64,000 nucleotides of DNA from Hybos culiciformis (taxonomy: Eukaryota; Arthropoda; Insecta; Diptera; Hybotidae), in NCBI GenBank assembly GCA_964007475.1, contig OZ023274.1:90543213-90607212 (forward strand). Reading direction: 5' to 3'. Both the position numbers and the translations under genes were made by a program. The notes below the pieces were generated by a model. That model did not search any database, was not told the origin of the DNA, and saw only the letters and a list, made by a program, of their open reading frames with translations. The number at the start of each line of letters is the position of its first letter. The stretch's first letter is position 1. Shown here piece after piece: positions 45,101 through 58,278 of this stretch.

Positions 45101-48100
45101 ATCTATAAAAATAGATTATTAAATTAATATAGTATTTTTCGTTATTTCACAAAAATTTATTATTGTTGATTAGAGTACGTTATAATGAGAGTGGTTTATT
45201 TCATATAAAAAGGTCATTGTAATTTTTTGAAAAAAATCCCTTCAATTTTGCAATACCAATGTATGTTCCCCTATGAATATATTCCTTTAATCGAATTACA
45301 TGTCTTACATGTCACGGAATAATTTATCATTCTCCTTAAAATAGTGCAATTAATATAGTGCAAAACTGTCTTAGACAAATTCCAAGTATTTTGGGAACAT
45401 GAGTACGGTTGCTCCAAAAATTTACACTTAACTTTGATATTGAAGTGTCGTAACGAATAAAATGCCCTTTCTTTCTTATTTAAAAACAAAAAAAAAAGCA
45501 TCCTGATAAATATTTGTGCAACGTGTCTAAAAATATGCTTCCTCATGATGTGTATTTGTTATATCCTTTTTTTGTGTCCTTTATTTTATTCGCAAAAATA
45601 AAAATAATTTTTATTACTAAAAACTGTATCAAAAATCTACATTTATGTATGATTGTAAGTACATTTTTTTTTGTTTAGCCCAACAACAGACAAAATTTGG
45701 AATTATTTTGTCAGTTGTTTGTTGAAATTTCTTTTTTTTTTTTATATTCCTCCTTGCGCTTGATCTTTTTTTTATGTTTCAAAAAAAAAAAAAAATATTG
45801 GTGCTGCTGTTTCGATGGCATCAGTTTGTTGGAAGGAGGTTTAGCAATTAAAAAAAAAAATATTAATGATTTTAATCTTGAAATAACATAATTCATCATC
45901 AATGAAAATTAAGAGCTTTCATCTGTTTGCATTATTATTATTATTTAAATTTTTTTTTTTATTATGTTATTATGTTGAAGCGCACTAAATTACTCCATCA
46001 TGTTTGCGATTAATGGCATGTGGGTTAAATAAGTGAAAAACAGTAGTAGAACTTTAATTTAAGGTTTTATTAATACAAAAATAGAGATAATATCTTCAGC
46101 TTTTGCAACCAACGACCGACGTCGGAAATTTATATGTAATTTTATTATATTTCTTATTATTTCTACTTAATTTTGCTAATAGCTTTAATTTTAACTTTGA
46201 ATTCTCATATATGAGGCTAGTGTTCATTTGATTCAACTTAACCTCAAAAATTTCACGATTTTAATAAATTCTTTTTTATCATGTATATAATATTGTCTAT
46301 ATTTTTAATGTTGTTAGACATATAATTGGATTTATTTAAAAATCAAAAGTAAAAAGCCAGACACAAGTCCTTTTAGATAAAAATTTACAAAAAGAAATAT
46401 CAGTCTAATGGACAATACTTATATATTGAAAACTCATCATAATGTTATTAGTGTACTTTATAGATAAAAAAAAAATTGCATTTACATAAAGGTTAGATAT
46501 TCATAATATTGAAAAAAAAATTTAAAAACACACAAAAAAAAAATACGCAGAGAGACTATATATTTATTTTGGGAATACGTTTGTCGTCATCAGGTCGCAT
46601 TATTAAATTTTCTTTAAAGGTATAACATTATACTACACAATAGTACAGGTACTTTTCAAAATTTTTTTTTTAAATTTATGACTTTTAACTAATATTTCGT
46701 AGAATTAAATGCTGTTAAGATGAATTATTTTTGAGTGGAGACGACGGGCTGTAGACGAGGATTTTTATGTTGACAACGTCCTTGTTGCTCTGAATTTTTT
46801 TTTTTTTTCATTAAAAACAATACAAATCCATGATATTTCTACTTTAAATAGATAAATATTTTGTTTACTTGACTTTTAGTTACGAGTGAGTATTTTTTTA
46901 TTTGATTTCGAGGTTTACTTTTTTAAAATAAAAATTATATTAGGCTTTAAAAAGTTTACAAAAAATAAACGAAAAGTTGGAAAATACTAACGTTAAGTTC
47001 TTACGTTTCGAACGATCACAGTAATATTTTATATGTTGAATGTTTTTCTTCAAAAACATATTTTTTATGTTGAAGAATAACTAATTTTTGAATACTTTTG
47101 TATTTTTAATTTTTTTAAATTATTTCGAGTTGTGATAATTGTCCTATTTTATTGTCGAAATAATAAAAATTATTATAGTGTAAGTCAGAAATGAAATTTT
47201 CGTATAGATAAATGTAAAAATCTTTTATATACATTTTTTGTAAGTATGTAGTTCATAAACCAAATATATATTTATATATATATGTATAATCTCTAAAAAT
47301 TCATCGTTAATAATCTTTTAAAATCGAACACCTTTTTAGATTAAATAGGTTTAGATTTCAATAAAATATAATGACAACCATACACAATGTTGTGCAGTTC
47401 CACATGGACATAAGCGTATCTGAGAAAAAATTAATATATCTAATTGAAATCTTATAGTCCCTTTTTGGAAACAAATAAAAAAAAACATAAAAAGATAACA
47501 CAATAGTTTTTAATGGAATATAGGGTGTCCACTTCCACATAGTTTCTTTATTAGCATTCTATTGACGTGAAGTAAAAAATTTAATATACATTTTTTTTCG
47601 TTTGTTTTAGATAAACATTTTCTTCTCATCCTTTTTTAATAAATATCACTAGGTGAAATAACATTTTTATTTAATAATTTAGGACTCAAAATGATTCTGC
47701 TTGAATTTTACCCTTGTTGGAATTTTAATCCGTGAAAATATATCAAGTTTCATAGGAATAAATTAATTTCCCGATATAGCTCTTAACCATCCGACAACAT
47801 TTTCAATTGAAAATAAATGCTTTCCACCTTGGGTATAAAGTACGATGAATACAATGAAGAAATAATTTTTGAAAACTTCAGTTGATAACTCTAATAAAAT
47901 TGAAAACCCTTGATAATGTCCAAAAAAAAGGTCTACACCAATACTATCAATACAATGATTATTTTAAATTCTTTGTAAACATGATAATTTTTAGAAAATT
48001 TTTGTACAGTTTTTATCAAAAATTTTTCAAATATATAAAAACTCTTATATTTGATCTCAAATAAAATATAAAATTCTCTTCTACTTATTTAATATCGCTT

Positions 48101-48861
48101 TTCATTTTCATGTACGACTCTCCGCATTCAATTGTGAATTTAGAAAAAAATTAAATAAAAATAAAAGTGATATTTTATAAGATTGAGAAATTTTTTTTTT
48201 GTATCTTTCAGTTTCAGTACGTTATATCTTTTTGAAATTTTAGTTTTTGGCGGTTTGTTGTCGTGAACGGTTCGTTAGAACGTATATTGAGATTAATTTT
48301 TAATTTTTATTGTACATGGATTGTATAGTAAAAACTTGTTTATTATTATTATTTCTTTACGAATTAAAAAATTCTTTCTATATATATATACATATTATAC
48401 CTCTAAATATTATAAAATAATTTAGCGCAATTTCAAAGCCAAAGAATATCAAATTACTCGAAAATAAAAAATTTTAATCACGAAATCGGGATTTTATTAA
48501 ATTTATATATAGCTGTAAGTTATTTCTTGTGAATTAATAAAACAAATCACGCGCAATTATTAAAAATATAATAAAAAAAATATATCTTCAGGGCTTTCTT
48601 ATACATATCGTTATATGGTTCTTCTTCTTCTATCGGAAACTATAATAATATTTTACTATAAAATATTCAAAAATAATAATAAAATTAATATAATATTTTG
48701 TGTAATTTCAAGTTATTAAAAACTTTAGGAATTTATAATTTGAAAAATTAAATATTTTCTAAAACTCATTGGATCACCCGAAAAACAAGTAAAAGAAAGT
48801 TCGAATTGCTCATAAAATCTGAACTTGAATTAAGAAAGAAAATATCAGTTAAACAAATTAA

Positions 48862-48935
48862 TGACAATATACTGTATATACTTATAATAATTTATAATAT
48901 AATATGACAATATACTTATAATAATTTATAATATA
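48862..48935. repeat. ~33-bp tandem duplication
   Basis: GACAATATAC followed by TTATAATAATTTATAATATA occurs twice. The first copy contains a 9-bp insertion. Confidence 0.7.
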
Positions 48936-49786
48936 CGTCCTAATATAATATTATATTATTTCATTGATAGAAGAAGTAAAAAATATATATTGTTATTGTT
49001 AGAGTGAAAACATATCATTTAGAATAAATTTAAATAAAAAAATTATGTAATAAAATAATTAAAAATTAAGAAAAAGTGATTTAATTATAAAAGCGTCAGC
49101 AAAAAAAAGAATTTTAGGTATATTATATATTTTAATTAAATTAATATTATCTGCATTATATCATTTAAATTAAAATTCATTTAAAATACCAGTGAAGTTA
49201 ATAAAATATAATTTTGGCTTGAAAACAATAATAAAAAATTAATAAATAATTAATAAAAATCATTTAATTGCTTATAATGTTATAAAAATATCGATTTTTT
49301 TTTTTTATTCATAATACGTATGCATATGACAATTTTTATATCGTATTTTTAACTTTAATTTTTATTTGCGTTGATTTTTGTTTTGGAGCCAAATAAATGT
49401 AGACAGAAAAGAAAAAAAAAAAATAATAAAAAAAATTTTTAAAATAAATTTTCATCAATCAAATTTCGTTCTTGAAATGAATTATATTTAAATTTTTGCA
49501 AGAAAAATAAACATCAAAAAATAGAACTATCATGGTCCTTTTTTTATGTTTGTCATTTTTTCAAGGTTGAAAACTATGCAAAATAAATCGCAATTGTTAT
49601 TTAAAATTTATTTATTTTTTATATAAATATAAACTAAATAAATATTATTGATTTAGTTTTTGAATTTTTTAAACTAATAATAATAATAAAATTTAAATTA
49701 AATTAAATTGACTAAATACATACAAAAAAATATTTTAATTAATTCGTCAGAAACCGCCAAATAATCATATAATAAATTTTGCCAAA

Positions 49787-50676
49787 ATGAAGCCACAATT
49801 TTCTACAAATAGTTTACCAGAAATAAAATTGCAATGTTTATCTAATAATTCAACAGAACATGCAATTAGTTTACCCGAAATTAATAATAACATTGAAATT
49901 GAAAATTCAGATAAAGCTAATAATAAAGTATTAGTTTTTGAGAATGGAACAGTTTTGGGTGCAGTAATAATGTCAAATAATAATGTTAATTCTGCTAGAA
50001 CTGTTAATACTCACAATTTTAATAATAATAATAACCAAAGTAATTTAATGGAAAATATTTCAAATAGTTCAAATTTTCAAAAACAATTAAATAATAATGA
50101 TAGTAGTAGTAGTTGCTGTGATATATCAAAAAATGAAAATAATAATATTCAAAATAGTGAAATTAATAAGGATTCCCATAGTACAAGTAGTAATAATTTA
50201 AATAATCAAAATTATCAATTAAGCCAAAATGATGCAACTCAAAATATACTTGAAGTAACAACTAATCAAAATAATAATATCTTAGAAAATGAAATTACAT
50301 TACAAAATCCAAATGAAAATGATATTACAGATTTAATAGCTTCAAATATCTTAGATTCTTCATTACAAACTGATAATATTGATTTACAAATTCAAGATCA
50401 ATCATCAATTCAATTGGATTCACTTAATTTAAGCACATGTTCTAGAGAATCTAATAAAAGTAAAAAATCGCGTAGAAAATCGAACATGAAAAAATCTCAA
50501 CATGACTTATATTCACAATTTCAACAACCACCACAATATACGGCCATTTATATTGATAATGGAATTGGATTTAATGGTAATCAGACCAGTACACATTTAT
50601 TAACTGCATCAGGTGGATTACATAATCAAATCCAACAATATGATTCTGGCAATAATGGTGTACCTGTAGTTCAAAG
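49787..50676 (+). CDS. First coding exon of an unidentified, probably membrane-anchored protein
   Basis: The ATG lies in a good insect context (CCAAAATGAAG). The exon encodes 296 residues plus two bases and ends at a donor, AG|GTATGG. It is extremely rich in Asn, Ser and Gln. A SLPEI motif occurs twice (residues 9-13 and 28-32). A basic, Ser-containing patch at 224-237 (KSKKSRRKS) could be phosphorylated or contact membrane. A PPQY sequence at 248-251 fits the PPxY motif bound by WW domains. There is no signal peptide. The next exon (63910) continues the same phase. Together they suggest a long cytoplasmic N-terminal tail before a membrane helix, as in type II or multi-spanning proteins. I do not recognise the family. 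Read through the donor, the frame ends five codons later at 50692. Confidence 0.7.
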
Positions 50677-53600
50677 GTATGGGTTAAAATAATATTAAAG
50701 AAAAAACTAAAATTTTAAATTTAATTTTAAAATTATTTATTTATCTTGTACAGTGAAAAATATATGTTTCAAATTGTTTATTTTCAATTTATTATGTACA
50801 AACATTATTTCTACATATAATAGGAAATTATGTCATGAGAATTTATTTTTAAATTTTTGTACGGATTTATTTGTTTTATTTTTGAGCAAAATTTATAATA
50901 AAATTATAATAACATCATTAGTATAACACTATATAACTACTGTTAAAATGCAATTTATGTATGTTGTGTACATATAGTGCATACGTATAGTTTTGATTAA
51001 CAAATTGAATTAGCTTATTTATAGGATACAATTTGTTAAAATACAATTATAAATATGTTTGAAATATTACAGAATATTACTTTATAGACTATATAAATAT
51101 ATAAAGCTTAACTACAAGTTCATATACACTTACACAGGGTATAAAGTAAAATGAAGAATAATCAAATCACATCCATAATATAATTTGAACTTGAGGATGA
51201 TAATTTATATATATTATCTATCTATTGTGAATAAATAGTCAATTAAAATAATAGATATGTTCAACGGATTTAACGTCAATATACGCACAATTATTTTATA
51301 TATGATAAGCGATAATTGACTTAGAAACGACTTTGACGTCTTGTAATATGTATTAAAATCATTTAATTTATTGATTTTTAACAGAACTATAAAAGAATAC
51401 AATTTTATCTATATAAATCTAAAAAGAAAAATTAAAAAAAAAAAACATTTTCTTTTCTTTGAATTAGTTTCATTATTTTTTTTATTATCTTTTAAAATTC
51501 TTCTTCGAAGTCCATTAACATTTGATCAATGTCCTTATGTAAATTTTTATTATAATAAAACATCTTAAATTTCATTAACCTCGAAAAAATATCGACAGAT
51601 GCTTTATTAAAAAAAAAAAAGAAGATATTTTTCACGAGATATTTTCTTCTAAACCAAAAAACAAAAACAAGATTATTTTTAGATTGATCAAATCAAAGGA
51701 AAGGAAAATATCATGAATGTTAAGTATTCTAGTATTGAATTATCAACCTATTATTTACCTATTATTTTTATTTTGAAAACATTAAATTAATAAAGAATGA
51801 ATCTTCGAAATTGAAATATAAAATAAAACATAAAAATCTAATTTTTTCTCTATTCTGTGGTTAGTGAAGCCAAAATAGTAAATTAGTTTTATTTTTTCCA
51901 TATTTCCTACTCTCAATTATTGCCCTATTTAAATTAACTACGATGTAGTGATTAAAACGATTGACCAATAAGTCAATCTCTCTTTGTAAGCTTTGAGCGA
52001 AAAACTAAATCAAAATTCTTATTTTAATTCTAATTTAATAAAACTAATTTATTCGAACATAATTATAATTTTTTTTTATACCATTAGTATTTATGTATAC
52101 ATTACAATCTTTTTTAATGAAAATATTCAAAAAAAAAAATCAATGGGGGTTTTTCTTGTTTTGTAGTTAAAAAATTTGATTAAAAATCTTGTTGTTTATG
52201 TTCATTTCCAAAAAAACAAGGGTCTCCTTTTAATTTTCATTCTAGTATTCGGAACCTTTGAAAATTTGTTTTATTTTTTCCTGTAATAATTTTACCAAAG
52301 TCGTCGCCAATTTTATCATTTTGAAGTAGACAAAAAAAAATAAATAAAAATGTCAGTAACATAGAAAAGGAAATTGATTTTTTCTTTCTTTAATCATTCA
52401 TTAAAATCACCAAAAATCATTTTAACTACAATATTATGAATAAATTAAATAGGTATATTGTTTTTTGATAAAAAATATCCTTATCCAATAATTGTTTGAT
52501 ATTCCGTTTGAATATAAAAGTTATTGATATATTTCAATTTCCGCCGTAATCCGAAAATATTGGATACTAAAATTTGAAAGATATTAGAGAGATGAATTGT
52601 ATATTTTCATTTTGAGATATTTTCTTTGGTTTTTTATTTATTTTTTATTGAATCTGAAAATTATAAACTTAAATCATATTCCAGCCCGATATTTCATAAA
52701 TGGGCGGCATTGTGTGACGACAGCCTTACAAATATAAAAAGAGAATTTGAACAAAGCTTCAAAACTATATTTGAATTACAAAAATCATTATTTGTTAATT
52801 AATATTTTAATCCAAAGTTTGCAGTTCCAGTCATCGTTTTAAGTAAGTTTGATAATTAAAGCGCGCATTTCCGTCCTGGGCATTATTTTTTTATTGATTA
52901 CAACAGCATAAAGCGGAAAAGCTAGCTTTACGTACATTGACTTGTTATTTTATATATATTTGATATTATAAGTATATAATGCTTAAATTGGTTATACGTT
53001 TAAGAAGACCTCTTGCAAAAACTAACTGCAGTGAAAAAAAAATCGGAAATCCATGTATGGAAATATGAGATGAAATCACTTACATATATGTATAGGGATT
53101 ATTTTTTATTTTTTGGTTTTATTTGATGACACAAAAAAATGTTTTTTTTTGGGATGAATTAAAGATATCAAATTTCAGTTGAAAAACTATAAAAAAAACA
53201 AATTTGGAGATTATTATAGAGTTCTTTCAACTGATAATGTCACACGTGTGACACAAATGATTCTAAATCCACTAAAAATTGTTTATTTAAATTTTTTTGT
53301 TATGTATATTCTCTGTTTAGGAGTTTTTTTTAATAAATTTAAATTTTTAAAACATTTTTTCAATGTTTATCTTAAAAAATCTTTTAATTAGAAAAACTAT
53401 ATAACAAAATAATGCTTTTAACTTTCTTTAAACATCAGATATAGGTATTATTCACTAAATTGAGTATTTAAAAACTATTTACATAAATTTGCTATCTTTT
53501 AAAATTTAATTTCATGTCCTTTCTGATCTAGGGATGTATTCATGATTACGTTGTTGTGTTAAGAGAAATTTTATATCTCAAATGGAAAATGTTGAGAAGA

Positions 53601-54601
53601 AAGAATGATCTTTTGGGAGAATAGAATCAGACTCTGTAAAAACTATTAATTTAGTTCGCAGATTAAGTTTTTAGTTTATAGTTTAGATTTTCAATTTAAT
53701 TTGCTTTTATTGAATTTTTGTGTCAATAAATAATAGCGTAAAATCTATGATTCATTAAAAATATTTTTTTCTTTTATAGAAACCCTAATAATATTTGGTA
53801 TTTATTACTTTTATTATTATAATATTATTATCATTCTAATAGAGATATTGGGCAAGATAGCAATCCGAGTATGAAATCCTGTCTACACAATTATGTCCAA
53901 TTACATAATTAATACAATACTGTACATATATACTATATATAATAGTGTATATCTATTATATGCTGCACAATTGTCAAATCAATAACTTATGTTTTATAAA
54001 TTACTAAAAAAAAAATAAAACTACTAGAGCAGAAAATATATTATTATTATTATAATAAAATTTTTTCCTTTAATGTTATATGCTGTTGATTGTTTATATT
54101 ACCACAAAGGCGGCTTTTTATTTATGTTTCACTAAACATGGAAAATTAGAAAACGTTTTAATAATTTCATTTTTGATCTTCCCTAAAAATTTGTTAATTT
54201 TTTTTTAATACCTAAATATATATACGTACATAGCATATAATATTATATTTTACTTTTTAATAGTTGTTAATAACAAGGATCAATTTCAACTCAAGTGTAA
54301 GATAAAAAAATATAGAAAAAAAAATTTAAAAAGGAAATTGAAATTAGAAAATAATAACTTTCTTGTTTTAATAGGGCCATAATAAAAAGTAATTTGTTTT
54401 TTTTTTTTGTTCAAAAATCTTTAAGCTACGTTGGGGGCAATTAAAACAAAAAAGGGTCTTAATATTATGGGGGAATTTTTATTTTTTTTTTGTGACTTAA
54501 TGCTTGCTCATTAAATATGAATTTAAATCAAACATGTAAAATTATTGTTTCAAATTTTCAAATAATCTAATGAAATGAAATTTTGAAAAAACAATCATCA
54601 G

Positions 54602-54639
54602 TACGCCGAAAAGTTCTAACTACGCCGAAGAGTTCTAAC
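54602..54639. repeat. 19-bp tandem duplication
   Basis: TACGCCGAAAAGTTCTAAC is followed directly by the same unit with one A-to-G change. Confidence 0.85.
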
Positions 54640-55493
54640 TACCTCCAACCGAAATAATATATATTTATTTTAAGCTGGAGAGAATTAAATATCATTCATA
54701 ATGAATATTAATCTTAACATTATAAATAATAAATTTATATCGAAAATAATTTATATAGAAAAATTTATAATGAAGCGTAATTCCGAAGTATTATTAAAAC
54801 AAACAAAAAAAAAATAATAATTTTGACCCTTTAATACAGAATATTATTTTCAATAAAATTATATTATGTATTTTTTTTTTATTTATAACTTTTTTTTTTA
54901 AGGATATTAACTAAATATTATTATAAATTGATTATTAAAATCAATTCAAAAAATTTGTCTTTTCAATTAATTTAAATATTCAAAAAAAAAAAAAAAATGT
55001 ATAAAATGTGTAGGATTTAATCGATTTATAAATTTTTGAATAATTTATGAGATTATTGAAATTGGAGATTAAATCATTTTTTTTTTTTAAATGATATGGG
55101 TCGGTAAATAATTGAATAAGAGGATTATTTTGATTTATAAAGTACAGAATTAGGATATATTTTTTTCTATGATATATATTTTGGAATCTGGTATTAGATA
55201 AAATATAAATATATTAATGTTATGATGTAGCTCAGCTACTTGATATTTTTGAAATCTCACTAAACCTAAATAAAAGTATGCGTAAAAAACACAGGGATTA
55301 ATTTTATTACTACATATATTGTATTGGATTTTTTAAGTTTTTGTTATTTATTTTCTCATCCTGCAATATATATATGCTAAAGTTAAAAAGCTAGTCACCT
55401 AACTATATGCATTATAACATAGAATAGTATTATAATTTACAAAAAATATTTTTAAAATTTTTTTATTATAAATATTAAATAATATTTTTCTAA

Positions 55494-55992
55494 TACCGTA
55501 TCTGCACTTGGACCTTAAAACTGACCTTTGAGTGGAACTGACCTGCAAACTGACCTGTGAACAGGCCTTTCTCATACAAAAAAAAGGAAAAAAAATAACT
55601 AACCTTTGCGTAAAAGGCCAGTTTGCAGACAAAAAAAGTTAGTTTGCAGACAAAAAAGGTCAGTTTGCAGACATTATAGTTGCCAACTTTTCTGCTTTTT
55701 CCTTGCTTTTTCCTGCCTTTTTTCTATTTTCAAAAGGTTGGCAATACAAATTTAAAAATAAACAAGTAAACAACAAACAGAAATTCAAAATTTTTAAATA
55801 ATAAAATTTGAATAATTTGGAAATTGGAAATTTTTAAATAATAAAATTTAAAAGTAAAAAAATAAAAAATGAATTCCAGCAAAAAAAAAATAAAATAAAA
55901 TGCTGTAAAAAAAATACAAGTGTGTAGTTGTGTACGGGTTTCGTTAAGGCGACCTTACGAACTGACCTTTGCAGACAAGTGCAGATACGGTA
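55494..55992. mobile_element. PIF/Harbinger-like MITE (499 bp)
   Basis: The termini TACCGTATCTGCACTTG and CAAGTGCAGATACGGTA form a perfect 17-bp inverted repeat. Flanking TAA (55491-55493 and 55993-55995) is a 3-bp target duplication, as PIF/Harbinger transposases make. Inside, a CAGTTTGCAGAC unit followed by A-rich sequence recurs three times at about 55617-55672, and ACTGACC-type motifs recur near both ends. No transposase frame is present, so it is non-autonomous. It lies in the inferred host intron. Confidence 0.85.
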
Positions 55993-57867
55993 TAAATTAA
56001 GTATAATAAAGATTCAAAGAAATAAGAAGTATATATATTTTTCTCTCCGTTGCATAACTTATAAGCTTATAACTAGTATATAGTATAATAGTGATGTGTT
56101 CTGTGTACTCATTATTATTATGATGTCCGAATCAGTAGATCACCTTCCCAGAAAAACCTCAATTTAAAAATAATTTTTATACTTTATCCAAAATGAATGT
56201 AATTTTTGTCCCATTTTAAATTTATCCAAAGAACTGTATGCATATACGGAGAAAAATATAGTGTCGAAATTTCTATTTGAGTTCTAAGCAAAGAAATTCG
56301 GTTTGTTTACTCAAATCTTTGGTTTCTTGTGTACAACATAAAAATTGAATTTTTTTTTCATTATCTAGCATAAAAAAAATCATGTCAATATATCAATATA
56401 GACATAAAAATTTAATACTTTAGGATTATTAAATAAAAAAAACGATATGAACACTTGCGATAATAAACTCGCATTTTGTTTGAGCAGTGCATAATACTTT
56501 TTTATACATATATACATAAAAAAACTAAAAATTTAAAATAATTTTTTTTTACACATCTATTTTTACTTTTAGTATGTCAATATTGATCAATTTTAATGCT
56601 GCATTGCGTTGTAATTTTAATTGTATGAACAAACATAAAAAAAATACATAAAAAAAAACCAAACCGAACTAAATTATATAAACAAAACGAATAATCAACA
56701 TAATAAAAAAAAAAACAAATTATTTTAAAAATTGGAGCACGGATTTTTTTATACTTGTATATGTACTTCTAAAATATACGATCACTTTTAATAATATTTT
56801 GATTTTTATTGATTCGATTGAAAATAATGTTTTATAATGTATTTTTACTATATATTGCTGCACAATATATACTTTCTATCTACACAATAGTATTACATAA
56901 AAAAAGATAAATTTCATCATTATAAAATAATAGGTACCTACTAAAAAAAAAAAAATGTAATGAATTCTAAATTATTTAACCTATTTATATCATCTGGCTA
57001 GCATAACACTATATGTACATGGTGTTGAATACATAAAAAAATTGAAGCAATTAAATTTTTTTTTTTTTAATTATTATAGCTTGCCTTTTTTTTTTTCTTT
57101 TTCGGGAAGTTATTAGATTCGATATAGGAAAAATTTTTATATATATATAAAAAAAAAAACAAAATTGCACAATGCTGAGCAATTAAAATTAAAATCATAA
57201 TAGGGAAAAAATAAAAAAAAAAAACTTTAAATTTATTACCGTAGAGAATTGAAAAAAAAAAAAAAAAATTTTTTTTTTTCATTTTTCTTCTTTATTAGAT
57301 TTTACCATTATTTTTGGGTACCAATTTATTCTCTATAGAAATATAAATTTATGAATTGTGCCAATAAAATCATCTATGTCAAAAGCTTTGTGAGAAAAAA
57401 AAATTATTATTTTTTTTTTCAATAGCTATTAAATTAATGTAGCTTTTCATCCAGGAACAAAAAAAAAAAAAAATAACAAATCCATATTTTATGTTATTGC
57501 TCCCTTCCATTTTTGGTAGCATCACATAAATTTCACTAAAGACTAATTTTATTGGTATATGATTAATGTAAAATACAATGAGAATAACTAGGGAAAGAAA
57601 AATTTAAATGCAGAAAAGCTATACGGGGAAAACATATTTTACACTAATTTTCAGCTATTAAAATAAAATAATTTCATAATATCCGTTCATACACACATTA
57701 TTTTTGTTTGATATGAACAGGGACGGAGATAATAATAAAATTCGTTGTTGTAGTAAGCAGGACTATTAAATTAAATAATTTTAATGCGTTGGGGATCGTT
57801 ATGTTGTATTTAGTGCTATAGAATTTAGATCACTAAATGGAGTATTATATGCGTCAATACACATGCA

Positions 57868-57975
57868 ATCATTTAGATGCATCTGCGTAAATAATGAAAA
57901 AATTTAGATGCATCTGCGTAAATAATGAAAAAATTTAGATGCATCAGCGTAAATAATGAAATCATTTAGATGTTT
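57868..57975. repeat. 31-bp tandem repeat, about 3.3 copies
   Basis: The unit ATTTAGATGCATCTGCGTAA followed by ATAATGAAAAA starts at 57871, 57902 and 57933, with a partial copy at 57964. Copies are nearly identical, so the expansion is recent. Each carries the palindrome AGATGCATCT. Confidence 0.9.
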
Positions 57976-58109
57976 CGTATTGAATATTACGTAATACCTA
58001 AACAAACATAATATCTCTCACAATATTTCAACACAGCCAAATACAAAAAAAAATGAGAAGAAAAAATATTCTCTCTTTGCAACTACCTCTCCCCGACGCA
58101 TTAAAACAG

Positions 58110-58278
58110 TATATTGGATATGTAAACAAAATTTGTTAAACAACTCGTTCTGTATTTACACAAAAATACATTGACACTTGCCAATTTATATCACTCGACC
58201 TTCGGTCTCGTGTCAATGTATTTTTGTGTATACAGAACTCTTAATTAATAACAAATTTAGTTTACATATACAATAATC
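58110..58278. repeat. Long imperfect foldback repeat (~170 bp)
   Basis: The left arm (ATATGTAAACAAAATTTGTT, then TTCTGTATTTACACAAAAAT and ACATTGACAC) returns inverted on the right (GTGTCAATGTATTTTTGTGT, ACAGAACTC, AACAAATTTAGTTTACATAT). A ~40-bp loop contains its own small hairpin, GACCTTCGGTC. It resembles a small MITE. No target duplication was determined. Confidence 0.8.

Larger units (their letters stand above)
35754..49786. other. 14-kb AT-rich region without recognisable genes
   Basis: Dominated by A/T runs, TA and ATT microsatellites (for example 41360-41378 and 43292-43311). No exon with recognisable similarity and no paired transposon ends found. The 91-codon minus-strand frame at 45271-45546 has a mixed composition but no known motif and no good splice sites. 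Short tandem duplications at 36121-36176 and 48862-48935 are listed separately. The last few kb must contain the promoter and perhaps untranslated exons of the gene starting at 49787; these cannot be placed. Confidence 0.45.

Noticed and set aside
45271..45546. 91-codon minus-strand frame with several Cys residues
   Set aside because: No known fold spacing of Cys, no good splice sites and no homologue recognised.
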